The position numbers and the translations under genes were made by a program. From Chloroflexota bacterium (GTDB taxonomy: Bacteria; Chloroflexota; Anaerolineae; Anaerolineales; Villigracilaceae), in assembly GCA_029782225.1 (NCBI GenBank), contig JAKOVF010000370.1:1-64000 (forward strand): 64,000 nucleotides of DNA, in the 5' to 3' direction. This document shows, piece by piece, positions 23,621-32,844 of this stretch (position 1 is the first letter of the stretch; every line of letters starts with the position of its first letter). The notes beneath the pieces were generated by a model. It ran no database searches and was not told the origin of the DNA. It saw only the letters and a program-made list of their open reading frames with translations.

Positions 23621-24700
23621 ATGTCAAAGAGTATTGCTACACTGAGGGGCAGGGCAATTTCACGTCGTGACTTTCTAAAACTGGGCGGGACTGCGCTAGG
23701 CGGCCTGCTCCTCGCCAGTTGTGCACCGGCAGCTCCAAATGCTGCACCCGCCGCATCATCTGCCGGCCTCAAAGCCAACCTTGATACGCTCCATCTGGGT
23801 TACGATAATCCGAACTGGTCGCACCAGGTCTCCGATTATGTGGCCCGCGAGAAAGGCTGGTTCAAGGATTTCGGCTTGACCAATGTGGATTGCATTGTTT
23901 TCGACGATGCGATGCCAGCAATCATTGGTGGTGGCGTCAATTTCACAGCCTTCGACACCCAACCTACGATGGAGGCTCTCAAAAATCAAGATGTGGATGT
24001 ATGGTACCTGGGTACCCGGCGCGACAAGGAGGATATGCTCTTTGGCCTCGCACCTGGCGTCACCATTGAAAGCCTAAGAGGCAGCGGCAAGGATGTCAGT
24101 GGTGGCAAGGTAGGCAGTCGCAATGAGTTGCTGGGCAAGATGATGCTGAAGGAACTAGGGCTTGATCCAGAAAAGGATGTCACCTGGATCACCCTGGGTG
24201 GCGGCTCTGATACACGCCTTGCAGCCCTCATGAACGGGGAACTGGCTGGAGCAAACATCCAGGTCCGTCATATCAAAACACTGGAGGATGCCGGTGGCAC
24301 CGTAGTATACAGGAAGACCCGCGCCATTGCTCAGGACGGTTATATCGCGATGGGATCATTCCTTAAGGCCAACCCTGACACAGTAACGGCTTTCCTGGCA
24401 GCCACCATCAAGGCGAAGCAGTACCTCAAGCGACCGGAAACGAAGGATGAAGTTATCGCGATCATGGAGAAGAATAACTTCGAATTCAATCAGGAGTTCA
24501 AAGATACCTACCAAATGGGTATTGATATTTTGAGTGCTGATGGTGGCTTCGAAATCTCGGAAATGGATGCCTATTGGCAAGAACTCTCTCAAACCGGTGA
24601 AGCGGCCGCGAACTTCCCGTGGCGCGAGTGTGTGAACCTGGATTTCCTGTGGAAGGCTCAGGAACTCAATGGCCTGCCGCGGCGTCCGGCATCGTTATAA
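23621..24700 (+). CDS. ABC transporter substrate-binding protein, NMT1/THI5-SsuA type, twin-arginine lipoprotein
   Basis: 359 residues from ATG 23621; the frame is open further upstream, but the secretion signal starts here. The signal has SRRDFLKLGG (twin-arginine) and a lipobox ending in SC (LLLASC), so it is probably a Tat-exported lipoprotein. The mature part starts with LHLGYDNPNWSH and contains the WFKDFGL segment of SsuA/THI5-like proteins that bind sulfonates, pyrimidine precursors or aromatic acids. It should deliver substrate to the permease at 28598. Two hairpins follow its stop. Confidence 0.88.
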   Translation: MSKSIATLRGRAISRRDFLKLGGTALGGLLLASCAPAAPNAAPAASSAGLKANLDTLHLGYDNPNWSHQVSDYVAREKGWFKDFGLTNVDCIVFDDAMPAIIGGGVNFTAFDTQPTMEALKNQDVDVWYLGTRRDKEDMLFGLAPGVTIESLRGSGKDVSGGKVGSRNELLGKMMLKELGLDPEKDVTWITLGGGSDTRLAALMNGELAGANIQVRHIKTLEDAGGTVVYRKTRAIAQDGYIAMGSFLKANPDTVTAFLAATIKAKQYLKRPETKDEVIAIMEKNNFEFNQEFKDTYQMGIDILSADGGFEISEMDAYWQELSQTGEAAANFPWRECVNLDFLWKAQELNGLPRRPASL

Positions 24701-24709
24701 CATGGGCAA

Positions 24710-24804
24710 GAGGAGGATCAACCTCAAGTTGACCCTCCTCAGCCTCTCGATAGCTCACTGAATCACAAGATGAGAAGCTGCCGGGATATAGCTTAACCCG
24801 GCAG
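24710..24804 (+). other. Two stem-loops downstream of the binding-protein gene
   Basis: The first is GAGGAGG (24710-24716) with CCTCCTC (24734-24740), extended inward by TCAAC/GTTGA. The second is CTGCCGGG (24778-24785) with CCCGGCAG (24797-24804). Neither is followed by a T-run. They lie between the binding-protein gene and the M24 gene and probably stabilise the upstream message or attenuate downstream expression. Confidence 0.65.
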
Positions 24805-24828
24805 TTGAATCTAAAGGGAGTCCATGCC

Positions 24829-26100
24829 ATGCCTAATGATTGGAACAAAGTCCGCCACGAACTTGACAAGTCGGAAAACTTCAAGGAAATCTGTAACTCG
24901 CCCTGGTACACAGATGCAGTGTATAACAAATTCTCTGATGCTGAATTCGCGCGCCGGCATGCTCTGGCGCGTGAAAAAATGGCCCGTGATGGGCTGGATG
25001 CTCTGATCCTGCCCGGCGGGTCAAATACCTGGAGCCTGGGAGCCGGTGTTACCTGGGCCTCCGGCCTGATCGAAGAACGCGCCATGCTCCAATATGTCCT
25101 TCTGCCACGCCAGGGAGAACCGACCTTGATCTATCCGCATCCTGGCTGCCATATCGAAGCCGCGCGAAAATCGGTCTCCATTTCTGATGTACGCGGTGCG
25201 CGCGGCGGCCATTTTGGACAGGTACTGGCTGATCGTCTGGAAGAACTCGGCTTGCAGGAAGGGCGGATCGGCGTGACCGCTGCCGACCGTACCGGTCCCG
25301 AGTATATGGGGATGACTTGTTACAAGGAGCTGACAGAGTGCCTGCCGAAAGCCACATTCCTGTTCCTGCCAAAGTTATTCCATGAACTGACCCATATCAA
25401 GAGCGATGAAGAGATCGAAGCCATGGCAAAAGCCGGCGAGCTGGTCGTGAAAAGCTTTGAGGCGCTGGTTTCGGCTGCCCGGCCTGGCAACTACGAGTAT
25501 CAGCTTGAAGCAGCAGCCGTCCATGCGATCATGAATGGAGGCGGCAAGCCTCACTTTATGATCATCGGCTCGACCTCCATGAATGATCCAAAGCTGGTTT
25601 TCCCCAACCCTCGTCCTTCGGCGCGTGTTCTCCAGAAAGGCGACATTATCCTGACCGAAATGGTCGCCGCCTATAAAGGCTATACAGCAAAAATTGGACA
25701 TCCGGTGACGATTGGCAAGCCCACCCCGGAAGTAGATGCTTTCTTCAAAGAAGTGGTTGTGCCTGGCTTCAAAGGCATTGAGGCGGCACTCTGCCCCGGC
25801 AATACCTTGGAAGATGTACGCCGGGCCGGCGCGCACTTCCGGCAACATGGTGCGCAGTCTCGACCAATCATCACACATGGCCTGGACTTGATTACCGCGC
25901 AGCCCTATGTTTCCGTGGATGAGGTCCGGGGAGATGCCTGTGACATGGATATCGTCCCCGGCATGACGTTCAGCATTGAGATCACGCCCATTAACCTTGA
26001 AGGTACCTTCGGTATCTTTTTCTCCCGCTCCTATGCCATGACCAGTAATGGGCAGCGCAATCTGACACCGTACCCGCTGGATGAGATTGTCGTTGCATAG
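24829..26100 (+). CDS. M24-fold protein, creatinase-like, metal site not conserved
   Basis: 423 residues from ATG 24829 with GGGAG upstream. The creatinase N-terminal domain spans about 35-185 (FARRHALAREKMARDGLDALIL), and the pita-bread domain runs from about 195. At the canonical metal positions there is E277 (ILTEMVAAYKGY) for the first Asp and K288 for the second; His in ITHGLDL and Glu in FSIEITP remain, and the last Glu is not recognisable. A metal-independent creatinase-type C-N hydrolase is the better analogy than a metallopeptidase. It is a distant paralogue of the protein at 9162. Confidence 0.75.
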   Translation: MPNDWNKVRHELDKSENFKEICNSPWYTDAVYNKFSDAEFARRHALAREKMARDGLDALILPGGSNTWSLGAGVTWASGLIEERAMLQYVLLPRQGEPTLIYPHPGCHIEAARKSVSISDVRGARGGHFGQVLADRLEELGLQEGRIGVTAADRTGPEYMGMTCYKELTECLPKATFLFLPKLFHELTHIKSDEEIEAMAKAGELVVKSFEALVSAARPGNYEYQLEAAAVHAIMNGGGKPHFMIIGSTSMNDPKLVFPNPRPSARVLQKGDIILTEMVAAYKGYTAKIGHPVTIGKPTPEVDAFFKEVVVPGFKGIEAALCPGNTLEDVRRAGAHFRQHGAQSRPIITHGLDLITAQPYVSVDEVRGDACDMDIVPGMTFSIEITPINLEGTFGIFFSRSYAMTSNGQRNLTPYPLDEIVVA

Positions 26101-26188
26101 CCCATCATCATGAAGCCAGCCTGACAAGGATTCAGGTGGCGGAATTACGCCACTGTGCATTGAAGCTCCTGTTGAGAGGTAACGAAGT

Positions 26189-27340
26189 ATGAACATTTTG
26201 GAAAGCCACAACATCGAATTGCTTGGCCACTCCGACCTCAATGGGAAGGGTGATGGCATGCAGTTGATGCGAAACGGCGACTACCTGTATGTTGGGCACA
26301 TGGGTTACAACGGTGTGGGGACCAGTGTGCTGGATGTATCCAACCCCTGTGATCCACACGTAGTACATCAGATTCCGATCCCCGAAAACACTCATTCCCA
26401 CAAGGTCCAGTTAGCCGGCGATATCCTGCTCGTGAATCACGAACAGCAATTGCATGCAGGCACTCCCTTCAGTGCGGGTCTGGTTGTATACGATGTATCG
26501 AAGCCGGGCGAGCCTATCCAGATTGGATTCCTGCCTATCAATGGCTTCGGGATTCACCGCATATGGTGGGTGGGTGACAAGTATGCTTACTTCTCGGTAA
26601 GAGAGGAAGGGTATGATGGCCGCTTCCTGATGACCGTTGACATGTCCGATCCCACGAGTCCGAGAATCGTGTCGCGCTGGTGGTATCCGGGGCAGTGGGT
26701 GGCAGGAGGCGAGAAACCCACCTGGGGGTCCGGGCCGACTGTACGCGCACATCATGTCATCGTCAAAGGGAACCGCGCCTACGGTGGATATGGGGATGCC
26801 GGGTTACTCATCTTCGAAGTGGATGATGGACACCTTAGGCTGATTAGCGAACGTTCCTGGACAGCCGAAGTCGGTGGAAGTACGCATACCCATACGGCGT
26901 TACCGCTGCTCAGTCACGATCTGCTTATCACCACGGATGAACCGCTAAAAGATAACTGTCAGGAAGCAAAGAAAACGGCGCGGGTCTTCGATATCAGCAA
27001 TGATCGCGAACCAGAACAAATCGGAATCCTGCCGGAGCCGCAGGGTGACTTTTGTCAGCGAGGAGGCCGCTTCGGGCCGCATAACCTGCATGAGAATCGC
27101 CCGGAAGCTTATGTTAGCGAGGATATCCTCTTCATGACATATTTCAGCGCCGGGTTGCGCGTGTATGATGTACGCGATCGCACGAAGATCAAGGAAATCG
27201 CCTCATTCGTTCCGGAGCCGCCTGCGGGCCAAAAGACAACGCAAATCAATGATGTCTACGTCTCATCGGACGGGCTGATCTATGTAACCGATCGTCTGAG
27301 GGGTGGCGTGTACATTTTGCGTTTGACCGAGGGAGGCTGA
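26189..27340 (+). CDS. LVIVD-repeat beta-propeller protein
   Basis: 383 residues without signal peptide or membrane segment. At least six LVIVD-type repeats are visible, each ending in a DVS-x-P-x-P-like turn: VLDVSNPCDPHVV, VYDVSKPGEPIQIG, TVDMSDPTSPRIVS, IFEVDDGHLRLIS, VFDISNDREPEQIG and VYDVRDRTKIKEIA. Such repeats build a propeller. His-rich turns (TVRAHHVIV, STHTHTALPL, FGPHNLHENR) could bind metal, as in some selenium-binding or lactonase-like propellers. Function unknown. A GAGAGG site precedes the start. The MFS gene follows after four bases. Confidence 0.7.
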   Translation: MNILESHNIELLGHSDLNGKGDGMQLMRNGDYLYVGHMGYNGVGTSVLDVSNPCDPHVVHQIPIPENTHSHKVQLAGDILLVNHEQQLHAGTPFSAGLVVYDVSKPGEPIQIGFLPINGFGIHRIWWVGDKYAYFSVREEGYDGRFLMTVDMSDPTSPRIVSRWWYPGQWVAGGEKPTWGSGPTVRAHHVIVKGNRAYGGYGDAGLLIFEVDDGHLRLISERSWTAEVGGSTHTHTALPLLSHDLLITTDEPLKDNCQEAKKTARVFDISNDREPEQIGILPEPQGDFCQRGGRFGPHNLHENRPEAYVSEDILFMTYFSAGLRVYDVRDRTKIKEIASFVPEPPAGQKTTQINDVYVSSDGLIYVTDRLRGGVYILRLTEGG

Positions 27341-27344
27341 GGCC

Positions 27345-28586
27345 ATGTCTTCGTCGTTGCGTAACTTCGTTGATACTTTTCGCAATAACGAGGCTTTCCT
27401 GATTCTATGCGTGCAGGTGTTTGTGTTGCATATCGGCCAGAGTCTGATCGTGCCTATACTGCCGCTGTATGCCCAGAGCTTTTCTGTCAGTGTGACACTG
27501 GTCGGTTTCCTGCTGACAATGCAGGCACTCCCGCGCGTCTTTGCCAACCTTCCAGCTGGGCAACTGGCCGACCGTTGGGGTGCGCACCGCATGTTGGCCA
27601 TCGCTGCAGGGACAGTTACTTTTTCAGCCATTGCTGGGGCCTTATCACCGAATTATGTAATCTTTCTCCTTACCCGTCTGGTACAGGGTATCGGCACGGC
27701 AATCAGCCAGACCGCGGGATTGACATATGCCGCAAATGTCAGCCGCCCCGAGAGCCGCGGGCGCCACATTTCCCTCTTTCAGGGGAGTTTTCTGCTTGGA
27801 AACAGCATCGGTCCAACAATTGGCGGAACCGTGGCGCAATACTTTGGTTATCGGGCCCCTTTTTGGGTCTATGGTGCGTTGTCATTGCTCGTCGGTATAT
27901 GGATGATGACTCGCTTGCCGGACCCACGCATTGCTGGCCAGGTAGATACACATCACAAAGCGCGCCCCAATTTCTGGATGTCCATGCGAAACATGCTTGG
28001 TCATTCGGGTGTGCTCTGGGTCTGCATCATTGGCCTGGTCGTTGCCTACACTCGCAGCGGTTCGCGCGATCTGGCTTTGGTCTTGCTCGGGAAGAATATC
28101 GGAGCGAGCGAAAGCCAGATCGGTCTGGCGTTAAGCATTATCTTTATCATGAATGTCATTGTGCTTTACTCGGCCGGCACGCTGGCTGACCGTTATGGGA
28201 GTAAGGCAGTCATTGTGCCGAGTCTGCTGTTAACCGGCGTCGGACTCTGGTTGTTAGCCATTGCCCCGCAATATACCTTTTTCCTCTTGGCGGCCAGCGT
28301 GTACGGCCTGGCGGCGGGCATCAGCAGTCCTGTGCCTGCCGCCTATGTAGTGGAAGTGGTCAATGACGCCTCTCAGGGCCAGGCTCTGGGTCTGTTCCGC
28401 ACTTTCAATGATATCGGTCTGGTGTTTGGGCCCGCCCTGATGGGGTGGATCGGGGACCGGGCCGGCATGACCACTGGTGTTTTGATCAATGCCGGATTAG
28501 TAATGTTAGTAGCTGCCGTCTTCTTCTTTTTTGCACCCGGCAAAGCTGATAAGGTGAGTATGGCGAGCGCAAAAGCTCGCATATAG
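27345..28586 (+). CDS. Major facilitator superfamily transporter
   Basis: 413 residues with twelve predicted membrane helices. The MFS loop 2-3 signature is GQLADRWGAHRML, repeated in the second half as GTLADRYGSKAVI; helix 5 has GSFLLGNSIGPTIGGTV. It may import a related substrate or export a product. It lies between the propeller gene (4 bases) and the ABC permease gene (11 bases) and is co-transcribed with them. Confidence 0.9.
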   Translation: MSSSLRNFVDTFRNNEAFLILCVQVFVLHIGQSLIVPILPLYAQSFSVSVTLVGFLLTMQALPRVFANLPAGQLADRWGAHRMLAIAAGTVTFSAIAGALSPNYVIFLLTRLVQGIGTAISQTAGLTYAANVSRPESRGRHISLFQGSFLLGNSIGPTIGGTVAQYFGYRAPFWVYGALSLLVGIWMMTRLPDPRIAGQVDTHHKARPNFWMSMRNMLGHSGVLWVCIIGLVVAYTRSGSRDLALVLLGKNIGASESQIGLALSIIFIMNVIVLYSAGTLADRYGSKAVIVPSLLLTGVGLWLLAIAPQYTFFLLAASVYGLAAGISSPVPAAYVVEVVNDASQGQALGLFRTFNDIGLVFGPALMGWIGDRAGMTTGVLINAGLVMLVAAVFFFFAPGKADKVSMASAKARI

Positions 28587-28597
28587 GAGAGTCAACC

Positions 28598-29491
28598 ATG
28601 GTAACTGCAGTTCAAGAATCATCTGAGTTGAACAGGGGTAAAGCCGGGACAGTGCATACATATGCCGTACCTGGTGTGCCGCGTTTCAAGTACCTGCCCA
28701 AGCCGACTCTGCTGGAGGCGATTAAGATGCGCACTGGCATACTCGGGCTGACGCTTCTTAATCTGGGGGTGTTCTTTGGCATTTGGGAATTCATTTCCCG
28801 TATGGATGTGCTCCCGAAGATTTTCTTTCCGCGTCCCAGCAACATTGTGATCGAGTTGGTAACGATGGCAATGGACGGCCAGCTGTGGTATCACGCCTCC
28901 TATAGTTTCATTAACCTGACGATCGGGTTCCTTCTATCAGTGGCCGTGGGAGTGCCGCTGGGCCTGGCTGCCGGTACTTTTCCACGCTTCAACATGATCA
29001 TCGCTCCATACTACTGGTCGCTGAACTCCATGCCCCGCCTTGCCATCTGGCCCCTGCTCGTTTTGTGGGGCGGCTTCTCGATCAAAGTCAAAGTGATCCT
29101 TATTTTCATCAGTGCCATCATGCCCATATTGATCAATACAATTGCCGGCGTGGCAACCGTGGACCCATCCTTAATGCGAGTGGGGCGAGTGCTGAATGCT
29201 ACACGTATGCAGCTCTACACCAAGATCGTCATACCGTACACGCTCCCCTTCATCCTGACTGGGTTGACCCAGGGTATGTCACGCGGTTTGGTTGCTCTGG
29301 TGGTGAGCGAAATGCTCGGCAGTGGGAGAGGCCTGGGCTATGTGATCGTCCGCAGCGTAGAAGAGTTCAACCCAGCGAAAGTGTTTGCCATGTTGTTCAT
29401 GCTAATTCTGATTGCCATGGTCATGGTGAATGGCATGGATTATATCGAACGCAAGGCAGCTCCGTGGCGCAAGCAAAAACAGATGCCGTGA
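28598..29491 (+). CDS. ABC transporter permease, SsuC/TauC type
   Basis: 297 residues. After a 50-residue cytoplasmic N-terminal region come about six membrane helices. The BPD-type coupling motif is RVGRVLNATRMQLYTKIVIPYTLPFI, and MSRGLVALVVSEMLGSGRGLGYVI is typical of nitrate/sulfonate/taurine permeases. It completes the importer with the ATPase at 21508 and the binding protein at 23621. AGGAGA precedes the ATG. The next gene begins 28 bases later. Confidence 0.92.
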   Translation: MVTAVQESSELNRGKAGTVHTYAVPGVPRFKYLPKPTLLEAIKMRTGILGLTLLNLGVFFGIWEFISRMDVLPKIFFPRPSNIVIELVTMAMDGQLWYHASYSFINLTIGFLLSVAVGVPLGLAAGTFPRFNMIIAPYYWSLNSMPRLAIWPLLVLWGGFSIKVKVILIFISAIMPILINTIAGVATVDPSLMRVGRVLNATRMQLYTKIVIPYTLPFILTGLTQGMSRGLVALVVSEMLGSGRGLGYVIVRSVEEFNPAKVFAMLFMLILIAMVMVNGMDYIERKAAPWRKQKQMP

Positions 29492-29519
29492 CCGATTTAG
29501 CCGGCCGGGAACATATGAT

Positions 29520-31787
29520 ATGAGGGCGGTTGGTCAGCCTACCGCCTTACTGGATGCGCGAGCGCGTGTTGATGGAAGTCTCCCTTTTATCCTCAACCTG
29601 ACCTTGCCTGGCATGCTTTATGCCAGAGTCTTGCGCAGCTTATACCCTCATGCTCGTATCACTCGCATAGATACTAGCATCGCCGCGCGAGCCCCGGGCG
29701 TTGTTGCGGTGACTACCGGACGGGAACTGGCCGAAGACGGCAGCATCAATCACCTGTATGGCATTGGTCATCCTGATCAGCCAATCATGGCGGTGGATAA
29801 AGTGCGTTATGTAGGTGAGGGCGTTGCCATCGTTGCGGCGGAAACCATTGAGCAAGCCGAGGCCGCTCTTGACCTCATCGATGTAGATTACGAGTCTTTG
29901 CCCTCGGTGGATAACGAGTTTGACGCTATTGCGCCCGGCGCACCCATTCTCCACGATGGTGCGGACCGAAACATTATCAGGCACTTCAAACTGCGGCACG
30001 GCGACGTGCAAGCCGCCTTTGCCGCCAGCGATTATGTCATTGAGGAAACTTATTCATCCCCTGCCGCTCAACAAGTGACAATGGAACCGCACGTGTCGGT
30101 GGCTCAGTTCGATGGCAGCCAACTGACAGTTCATACAGCCAGCCAGTCGCCTTACGGGGTCCGACGCGTTCTGACCGAGATCTTCAATCTCGAGCCTGAA
30201 CAAGTACGCGTCATCGTTGGACCTTTGGGAGGCGGTTACGGCGCAAAGGGCCACGTCCGGCTGGAGCCGCTTGTTGCTGCCATAGCCCGGAAGACAAACG
30301 GACGACCCGTCAAGCTCGTGGCGACGCGGGCGGAGGAATTTGTCATCGTTACCAAGCACGCGGCCACCATGCGGATCAAAACCGGCATCATGCGCGATGG
30401 CACTCTGACAGCGAGAGAGGTGACAAGTTGGTGGAATACCGGCGCCTATGCCGATGCAGGCTATATGCTGACCAAGGGTGGCTTGTTGCGCTCCATTGGA
30501 CCGTATCGTATCCCCGCCGTTAGCGCGGACGCTTATCAAATCTATACCAACCGCCCACCTGCGGCGGCCTTTCGCGGGGCAATGGCCGCGCAAGGCGAGT
30601 GGACTTTTGAGAGTCATATGGATTCCCTGGCGCACGCCATCGGTATGGATCCGCTCGAATTGCGGCGAAGAAATCTTTTGCGCGAAGGCGATGCGTGGGC
30701 AACAGGCGAGGTCATGCATGATGTGCATTACAGAGACTGTCTGGATGAAGTCCAGCGCCTGCTGGGCGACGAGCCACCAATTGAGCGCGCCGCGGGCCAT
30801 GTTCGTCGTGGACGCGGGGCAGCGGTGATGATGAAGAATTCGCAATCGCCATCCCGATCTGAAGCGCGCGTCGCACTCCGCGACAATGGGCGTGCGACCG
30901 TCTTCACAAGCTCGGTAGAGATGGGACAGGGGGCGCATACTGCCATGGCGCAAATCGCTGCCGATCAACTCGGCTTGCCGGTGGATTCAGTGGATGTGGT
31001 TGGGCCAGATACAGCCCAAACACCGTTCGACCAGGTTACAAGCGGCAGTCGAACAACCTACATGATGGGCAACGCGGTCAGACGCGCGGCTGAAGCTGTG
31101 GCGGACGAGATCCGCCAGTTAGGCGCGCGCCGCTACCAGGTCCAGCCGGATGCGACCACTTTGGCCGACGGACAATTGTACGCGTCCAATGGTCAATGCC
31201 TGCCTTATTCCGACCTGCTTCAGTGGGCAGGATTGCCGAAAATAGAAATGTTGCGGGAATTTCAAACCGAGAGCAAACTCGACGAAAATAGTCAGGGCGT
31301 CGCTTGCTCACACTGGCATCAGGGTGCCGGTGCGTGTGAAGTCGAAGTAGATATCGAAACGGGCAAGTTGACGGTTACGCGTTTTGCAGGCGCATCATGG
31401 GCTGGGAAAGTGGTCAATTCGGCGCATGCCCGCGCGCAGGACCAGGGCAATATCATCTATGGCCTCGGGCAAACTTTATTCGAGGAAATGGTTTTTGACG
31501 GGGGGCAGGTAATGAACGCCAGCCTGGCGGATTACCCGATTCCCTCGCTGCTTGATGTCCCGTACGTCTTGAAAACATCCAGCCTGCAAAGTGAAAAACC
31601 AGATGCAGAGATGTATGGCATCGGTGAGATGACTCTTCCCTGTGTGGCTCCCGCGGTGGCGAATGCGCTGTACGACGCGGTCGGGATCCGCATCCGTACC
31701 TTGCCCCTGACGCCGGAGCGGATCCTGCGGGCCCTTCGAGAGAAAGACGGTTTGTCCGTTGATCAAGTGGAAGAGGGAACCGGATGA
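29520..31787 (+). CDS. Molybdenum hydroxylase large subunit (xanthine dehydrogenase family), first copy
   Basis: 755 residues from ATG 29520; the frame extends upstream but overlaps the permease gene without family support. It carries the molybdopterin-binding domains of CoxL/XdhA-type subunits: GPLGGGYGAKGHV, PPAAAFRGAM (the loop over the Mo site), EMGQGAHTAMAQIAADQLG, TSGSRTTYMMGNAV, and the catalytic Glu in GIGEMTLP near the C-terminus. The loop is not the AYxCSFR of aerobic CO dehydrogenase. It should hydroxylate a C-H bond, usually in an N-heterocycle or aldehyde. Four-base overlap with the small subunit. No FAD subunit adjoins this copy. Confidence 0.9.
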   Translation: MRAVGQPTALLDARARVDGSLPFILNLTLPGMLYARVLRSLYPHARITRIDTSIAARAPGVVAVTTGRELAEDGSINHLYGIGHPDQPIMAVDKVRYVGEGVAIVAAETIEQAEAALDLIDVDYESLPSVDNEFDAIAPGAPILHDGADRNIIRHFKLRHGDVQAAFAASDYVIEETYSSPAAQQVTMEPHVSVAQFDGSQLTVHTASQSPYGVRRVLTEIFNLEPEQVRVIVGPLGGGYGAKGHVRLEPLVAAIARKTNGRPVKLVATRAEEFVIVTKHAATMRIKTGIMRDGTLTAREVTSWWNTGAYADAGYMLTKGGLLRSIGPYRIPAVSADAYQIYTNRPPAAAFRGAMAAQGEWTFESHMDSLAHAIGMDPLELRRRNLLREGDAWATGEVMHDVHYRDCLDEVQRLLGDEPPIERAAGHVRRGRGAAVMMKNSQSPSRSEARVALRDNGRATVFTSSVEMGQGAHTAMAQIAADQLGLPVDSVDVVGPDTAQTPFDQVTSGSRTTYMMGNAVRRAAEAVADEIRQLGARRYQVQPDATTLADGQLYASNGQCLPYSDLLQWAGLPKIEMLREFQTESKLDENSQGVACSHWHQGAGACEVEVDIETGKLTVTRFAGASWAGKVVNSAHARAQDQGNIIYGLGQTLFEEMVFDGGQVMNASLADYPIPSLLDVPYVLKTSSLQSEKPDAEMYGIGEMTLPCVAPAVANALYDAVGIRIRTLPLTPERILRALREKDGLSVDQVEEGTG

Positions 31788-32302
31788 CTTATACACTCCA
31801 CGTCAATGGCGATCTTTACCAGTTGGATGTGCCTCCTCAGCGCTCATTGCTTCAAGCCCTGCGTGACGACCTTAGATTGATGGGAACGCGCGAGGCCTGC
31901 GGGGTTGGCATGTGCGGTAGCTGCACTGTGTTGGTGGATGGCAAAGCTGTCAGCGGATGCCTGACCCTCGTTCCTCAGGTTATCGGAAAGCAGATTATTA
32001 CAGTGGAGGGTCTCGCAAAAGAGGGGAAATTACATCCGGTGCAACAGGCATTTCTGGATCACCATGCTTTTCAGTGTTCATTCTGCACGCCTGGTTTTAT
32101 AATGGCGACCATTGCCTTGCTGACGGAGAAGCCGCAGCCTTCTGAAGATGAGATTCGGGAGTACTTGGCAGGTAATCTTTGCCGGTGTGGTTCGTATCCC
32201 GAAATTCTGTTGGCGGTCCGCTGGCTGATCGAAAATCGGCCGTCGGACTCATGGGAGTCCATACCTCCAGAAGAACAACCTAGTGTTGAAACAAACCGAT
32301 GA
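31784..32302 (+). CDS. Molybdenum hydroxylase [2Fe-2S] small subunit, first copy
   Basis: 172 residues. The plant-type ferredoxin cluster is CGVGMCGSCTVLVDGKAVSGC, and the second cluster has CSFCTPGF and CRCGSY. It passes electrons from the molybdenum centre toward FAD. It carries about 18 residues beyond the usual end. Start codon overlaps the large subunit stop. About 37 % identical-looking motifs are shared with the copy at 39066, with the same order of domains (estimate by eye). Confidence 0.92.
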   Translation: MTYTLHVNGDLYQLDVPPQRSLLQALRDDLRLMGTREACGVGMCGSCTVLVDGKAVSGCLTLVPQVIGKQIITVEGLAKEGKLHPVQQAFLDHHAFQCSFCTPGFIMATIALLTEKPQPSEDEIREYLAGNLCRCGSYPEILLAVRWLIENRPSDSWESIPPEEQPSVETNR

Positions 32303-32347
32303 TGTTCCTGAAAAATACTGATAGATTGCTGGACTTGGAGGCCTGAT

Positions 32348-32722
32348 ATGGCGAAGTTGTTCTCCGCGAATCAACTGCCGCATTTGCATTCCACGCGTGA
32401 TAAGCGCGACCGGCTCGATCTTGTGACCGACAACGTCAAACTGGGCGCACAGTTCATCCGCGCGGACCGCATCATTTATCACCCCGGCGATACTGCCGCC
32501 AAACACTACCACACGGATTGTCATCATCTCTTCTACGTGCTGTATGGTAACGGGATACTGCACGTGAACGACGGAAATTATCGCCTGACGCCCGGTACGG
32601 TGGCTGTCGTTGCGCCCAACGAAGTGCATTGGTTCGAGAATGATACGACCGAAAATTTCTCGTTCGTTGAATTTTGGGGTCCGCCGCCCAAAGAGACGAT
32701 CTGGATCACGAACGATGTCTGA
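32348..32722 (+). CDS. Small cupin-domain protein
   Basis: 124 residues, a single cupin barrel. Metal-binding motif 1 is HYHTDCHHLFYVLYGNG (three His and room for Glu/Gln at the end) and motif 2 is PGTVAVVAPNEVHWFEN. Single-domain cupins act as isomerases, dioxygenases or sensors. It follows the hydroxylase small subunit by 45 bases, with GGAG before the ATG, and is probably in the same operon. Confidence 0.8.
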   Translation: MAKLFSANQLPHLHSTRDKRDRLDLVTDNVKLGAQFIRADRIIYHPGDTAAKHYHTDCHHLFYVLYGNGILHVNDGNYRLTPGTVAVVAPNEVHWFENDTTENFSFVEFWGPPPKETIWITNDV

Positions 32723-32736
32723 ACATGGGAACAGCA

Positions 32737-32753
32737 CGCCTGAGTTTCAGGCG
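32737..32753 (+). terminator. Short GC-rich hairpin after the cupin gene
   Basis: CGCCTGA (32737-32743) pairs perfectly with TCAGGCG (32747-32753) across GTT. Only TTCAACT follows, so termination would be weak. It lies 14 bases past the cupin stop. Confidence 0.4.
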
Positions 32754-32767
32754 TTCAACTAGCCAGC

Positions 32768-32820
32768 GGACTCCGTAGTCTCCTGACTTCGGAGTCTCCA
32801 ACGTCTGGAAACGTTGGACC
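32768..32820 (+). repeat. Paired-hairpin dispersed repeat, copy A
   Basis: ACTCCG (32770-32775) pairs with CGGAGT (32790-32795), and TCCAACGT (32797-32804) with ACGTTGGA (32811-32818). The core GTCTCCTGACTTCGGA is nearly identical to the repeat at 40575-40644, so this is a dispersed element and not a gene-specific structure. Confidence 0.7.
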
Positions 32821-32844
32821 CCAATAATATAGGAGCACATCTAC

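Noticed and set aside
24779-24828. Riboswitch before the M24 gene
   Set aside because: Only simple stem-loops are visible; no conserved riboswitch core could be recognised.
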